This document shows positions 30,123 through 32,890 of a stretch of DNA of 32,890 nt, one piece after another. Each line of letters opens with the position of its first letter. Position 1 is the first letter of the stretch. Location of the stretch: assembly GCA_001829455.1 (NCBI GenBank), contig MIBH01000010.1, forward strand, positions 1 through 32,890, in the 5' to 3' direction. The DNA comes from Spirochaetes bacterium RBG_13_51_14 (GTDB taxonomy: Bacteria > Spirochaetota > UBA4802 > UBA5550). A model generated the notes under the pieces. The model searched no databases and was not told the origin of the DNA. It saw nothing but the letters and a program-made list of their open reading frames with translations. The position numbers and the translations under genes are program-made.

Positions 30123-32890
30123 TCAATCAGCGGATTCCGGCCAGTTCCCCCCGAATGCCGCGTTGCATTTCCGGCAGGCGAGATTCAGTCCCCTGATCAG
30201 ATGCTCGCGCAAATCCCCGGCAGAGGGGATCGTCCAGTCCACGAGCTTCGATTCGACCCCGTCATTCTTCGCGCGCGCCTTCTCGATATATGTTTCCGCA
30301 AAGCTGTTCCTCAGTTGTTCGGCTCTTTCAGTTTCGGCTCTGTCCAGGAGCCGCTCGTATTTCTTGCCGAAGAGGAGATCAAAGGCCGCGTCGATGCCGA
30401 TAACCGCCATGATGGCGGTTTCAAGGGCCAGGTACACGATGCCGGGACGAAGAAATTTATTGAATGCGTGAATGAGGCGCCCGCCGTAGTTCTGATTGAG
30501 GACCACGCTCACCACCGGAATGGTGCCGAGGATGTTCACGTCAAGCGACTCGGCGCCGATGGCCTGGATGCGGTGTCGCTCCTGCTGGGAACCGGGCACG
30601 AAGCCTGACGAGTTGGAAAGCATCACAAGCGGAATCCGGTTCCGGTTCAGGAATTCGGTAAAGACACGGAATTTCTCCGTGCCGAAGGCGTCGGCGCCGC
30701 CTCCCGAGAGAAGCGGCTGGTCCGCGATGACGCCCACGCTGCGGCCCGCCAGACCGGCGAGCCCGGTGATAAGATTCGGGCCGGTAATGGGATTGTTCAT
30801 GCTCCGGTAGAACTCCAGGAAGGAGCCGGTGTCGAACGCGTTCAGTATCACCGACTCGACAATATCATACGGTTCGGCGGCGTCAGCCGGTATCGCCGGG
30901 GGGAGGGCGGGGGCGTTGAATGGGACCGGGGTGTCGAGCGGGTCTATCATGGCGATGATCTGGAGGGCAAGATCAAACGCCGTATCGATTGAACCAGCCA
31001 GGAACGTTGCGTTTTTTTCCGCGAAAGCGGAATCCGCTGCCGACTCCTGTTTGTTCAGTATGTAGATAACGGCGTCCGCGGTGCTGTTCAGGTCGAAGTC
31101 CTTCAACCCCTCGGGATGGGTTATCATGTGCATTTTCACTCCCGATTTTTTCATAATGGTCGTCATGAAATCGAGCCGGGGCCGCATCTGCGCGTTCTCG
31201 TGGTAATCGGGCGTCTGCTGCCATCTCCTGCCGAAAATGAGTATCTGGTGGGAGTCAGTGCGGTGCGCGGTCCGGAGGAGTTCGCGCGCCTTGATGGTGG
31301 CAGCCATGGAGCGGAGACCGGAATTGGTGCGCGGACCCATGATGAGAACGCGCCGGCCGCCTATCTGCGCGAAGCCGCCGACCAACCCTTCCGCCGCATA
31401 GTAGCTCTCCTTGAAGGGCCAGAAGAGTCCGTTGTCGACGTTATTCCGGATGACGGATTCATTGAGTACGATCGAGTCGCTCATTTTGCTCTCGGCGGGG
31501 GCGACTCCCGGAGTCCGCATAATGCGGGGCAGCTGCCGGTTCGAGCAGAAGAGATTCTGGATCAGATAGATGCAATTCAGGAGGTGCAGCTTGTCGCAGG
31601 CGACGATGTCCACAATGCCGGTCCATTTTCCCAGGATCTTCGCGCCGCCGATGTCGTAGTTGGTGATCTCTTCACCGATGACCGTGTGCACCACCTTGGA
31701 CCCGGTGAGCACCCGGTATGATTCTTCCGAATCGAGCAGTATCTGTATGGACGCCTGGCTCGATCCGTACACGTCCAGACCGGCCGATGATCCTATTCCC
31801 ACTGCCGTGAGCTGGAATGAGCGGTGCCGTGCGTCCAGCGTTTCATAAGAGAGGCCGAACTCTTCGTTCAGCTCCCGGAAGAGCTTTCCCAACTCGTCAT
31901 CGGGGGTATGCTCAACATAGCGGCGGAAAGTATCCCCGGTTGTCCGTTCCGTGAGCAGGGCGTTCATCATGAAGCCCTCGGCGCCGCGGTTGAGTGAAAT
32001 GACGCCTTCCATGATATTGGCCCCGGCGCTGTCATTCCACACATAGAGCGGCCAGTCGTTCAGGTATGACAGGTATGCCGCCGCAATGTATTTGAGGCCC
32101 TCCCGGCTCCCGGTGGAGCCGCCGCTCACCCGGAAATCCTTCATGTAGAAGCAGGCCGGCGCGCCGCTGATGGTGCCGCGGTAAATCTTCGCGCCAACGG
32201 GGCGGCTGATAATCTGCAGCTCGCTTGCCGGTTCTACCGGCAATTCGTCAATGGAGGGGATGCGGATCTCCTCCATGGAACCGGGATCAAAGCACGCGTC
32301 AGCCCATATCTCAATGGGCCACTTTCCTGCGTCCAGAAGCCGCTGGTTGGAGATGTTCACGTCTTCTCTGCGGTGGTAGGGATTGTTCCGGTCGATGGGG
32401 AGCAGAAAATCAATAATGACCCGATCGTTTTCCCGATAAAAGAGGATGCTCCGGTTCTGGGCTTTATTCGAAAAGGGAAACCGTATGTCGATAGTGAATA
32501 TTCCGCGGAGCGATGCGCTGTTCTGGAGGCCGTTAATTGATGACGCGCACAGATTCTTGAAAGTATCGTAATCAAGAGCGCTGTCTCCGCCGGCTTCAAT
32601 CATCCCAACGGTTATGCCCCGCACCAAAACCTCTATCCAGCAGTATTCGCATTTCTCGGCCTGCTGGTATATCTCAACGGCCTGTACGGCATCGTTGAAT
32701 ATAGATTTCAGGTGCCCCGGACGCTCCGAACCCGGGTTGAAATCGGCGAAGGAATACACAACATAGGATCGAGCGGCCGAGTCGTCCCGTGGCTCGAGGA
32801 GAAACAGGGGCACGGTCATGATGGGGGAGAAAAGCCATTTTACTCGGTAGTTTTGTTCGAGGAGGGTTATTCGCGCGGAAATGTCCTCGT
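30123..32890 (-). CDS. Fused acetyl-CoA-carboxylase-type carboxyltransferase, probably 5'-partial
   Basis: A large carboxyltransferase of the eukaryote-like fused ACC type. An ATG at 32819 gives 898 residues, but it has no ribosome-binding site and the frame stays open to the window edge, so the gene probably continues beyond. Numbering from that ATG, residues 1-190 resemble the region before the CT domain in multidomain ACC. Residues about 210-430 form the N (beta-like) half (WNDSAGANIMEGVISLNRGA, VVHTVIGEEITNYDIGGA). Residues about 650-880 form the C (alpha-like) half (LAGRSVGVIADQPLLSGGG, VVLNQNYGGRLI). Between them lie about 215 residues, far longer than usual. It would transfer CO2 from carboxybiotin to an acyl-CoA, producing malonyl-CoA-type extender units. 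The biotin carboxylase and biotin carrier parts are not visible and may lie upstream. Confidence 0.82.
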   Translation of the reverse strand, partial: EDISARITLLEQNYRVKWLFSPIMTVPLFLLEPRDDSAARSYVVYSFADFNPGSERPGHLKSIFNDAVQAVEIYQQAEKCEYCWIEVLVRGITVGMIEAGGDSALDYDTFKNLCASSINGLQNSASLRGIFTIDIRFPFSNKAQNRSILFYRENDRVIIDFLLPIDRNNPYHRREDVNISNQRLLDAGKWPIEIWADACFDPGSMEEIRIPSIDELPVEPASELQIISRPVGAKIYRGTISGAPACFYMKDFRVSGGSTGSREGLKYIAAAYLSYLNDWPLYVWNDSAGANIMEGVISLNRGAEGFMMNALLTERTTGDTFRRYVEHTPDDELGKLFRELNEEFGLSYETLDARHRSFQLTAVGIGSSAGLDVYGSSQASIQILLDSEESYRVLTGSKVVHTVIGEEITNYDIGGAKILGKWTGIVDIVACDKLHLLNCIYLIQNLFCSNRQLPRIMRTPGVAPAESKMSDSIVLNESVIRNNVDNGLFWPFKESYYAAEGLVGGFAQIGGRRVLIMGPRTNSGLRSMAATIKARELLRTAHRTDSHQILIFGRRWQQTPDYHENAQMRPRLDFMTTIMKKSGVKMHMITHPEGLKDFDLNSTADAVIYILNKQESAADSAFAEKNATFLAGSIDTAFDLALQIIAMIDPLDTPVPFNAPALPPAIPADAAEPYDIVESVILNAFDTGSFLEFYRSMNNPITGPNLITGLAGLAGRSVGVIADQPLLSGGGADAFGTEKFRVFTEFLNRNRIPLVMLSNSSGFVPGSQQERHRIQAIGAESLDVNILGTIPVVSVVLNQNYGGRLIHAFNKFLRPGIVYLALETAIMAVIGIDAAFDLLFGKKYERLLDRAETERAEQLRNSFAETYIEKARAKNDGVESKLVDWTIPSAGDLREHLIRGLNLACRKCNAAFGGNWPESAD

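Overview
The window looks like part of a diderm (Gram-negative) bacterial chromosome with an anaerobic or facultatively anaerobic metabolism. The evidence is a LolA-type periplasmic carrier, several lipoproteins, two predicted outer-membrane beta-barrels, a tungsten-type aldehyde ferredoxin oxidoreductase, remnants of a 2-oxoacid:ferredoxin oxidoreductase, and four radical SAM enzymes. I cannot fix the phylum from sequence alone. The permissive lipoboxes and overall gene mix would fit Spirochaetota or a Desulfobacterota-like lineage, which is inference.

Left part (1-10504) is a compact, GC-rich, type II polyketide / fatty-acid-like locus made of two divergent operons. The minus-strand operon (7678 down to 1) encodes an ACP, a ketosynthase fused to a degenerate second ketosynthase (KS-CLF-like), a B12-type radical SAM enzyme, a NodB deacetylase-methyltransferase fusion, a FabZ-like dehydratase, a second ACP and two paralogous radical SAM proteins. 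Four-base ATGA overlaps link the KS, radical SAM and deacetylase genes. The plus-strand operon (7994-10504) encodes an ApeP-like dehydratase, FabG, a LolA-like carrier and a lipoprotein. The set resembles the core of aryl polyene/xanthomonadin loci (KS:CLF, two ACPs, two dehydratases, ketoreductase, LolA-like protein, lipoprotein). It adds radical SAM and methyltransferase chemistry not typical of those loci, and its product is unknown.

Middle part (about 10.5-25.6 kb) is lower in GC and mixed. It starts with a ubiquitin-like sulfur carrier and an aldehyde ferredoxin oxidoreductase, followed by an SCP2-like protein, an iron alcohol dehydrogenase, a second SCP2-like protein and a lipoprotein, which suggests handling of a hydrophobic aldehyde/alcohol. 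Next come a chemoreceptor divergent from a secreted single-Cache protein, a small membrane protein, a lipoprotein esterase, two beta-barrels, a TIGR04076-like protein and a MarR regulator with matching operator-like palindromes at both of the last two genes. It ends with a 2-oxoacid:ferredoxin oxidoreductase locus carrying an internal deletion. Related non-coding repeats lie at both ends of this part (10536-10671 and 25201-25432).

Right part (25.6-32.9 kb) holds a lipoprotein lipase, a second B12-type radical SAM enzyme, a small unknown protein, an O-methyltransferase-like protein and a large carboxyltransferase of the fused, eukaryote-like acetyl-CoA carboxylase type that runs to the window edge. 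The last four could be further pieces of the same lipid/polyketide pathway (malonyl supply, methylation, radical chemistry), possibly separated from the left part by an inserted segment; this is inference. I saw no tRNA, rRNA, CRISPR array or intact insertion sequence.
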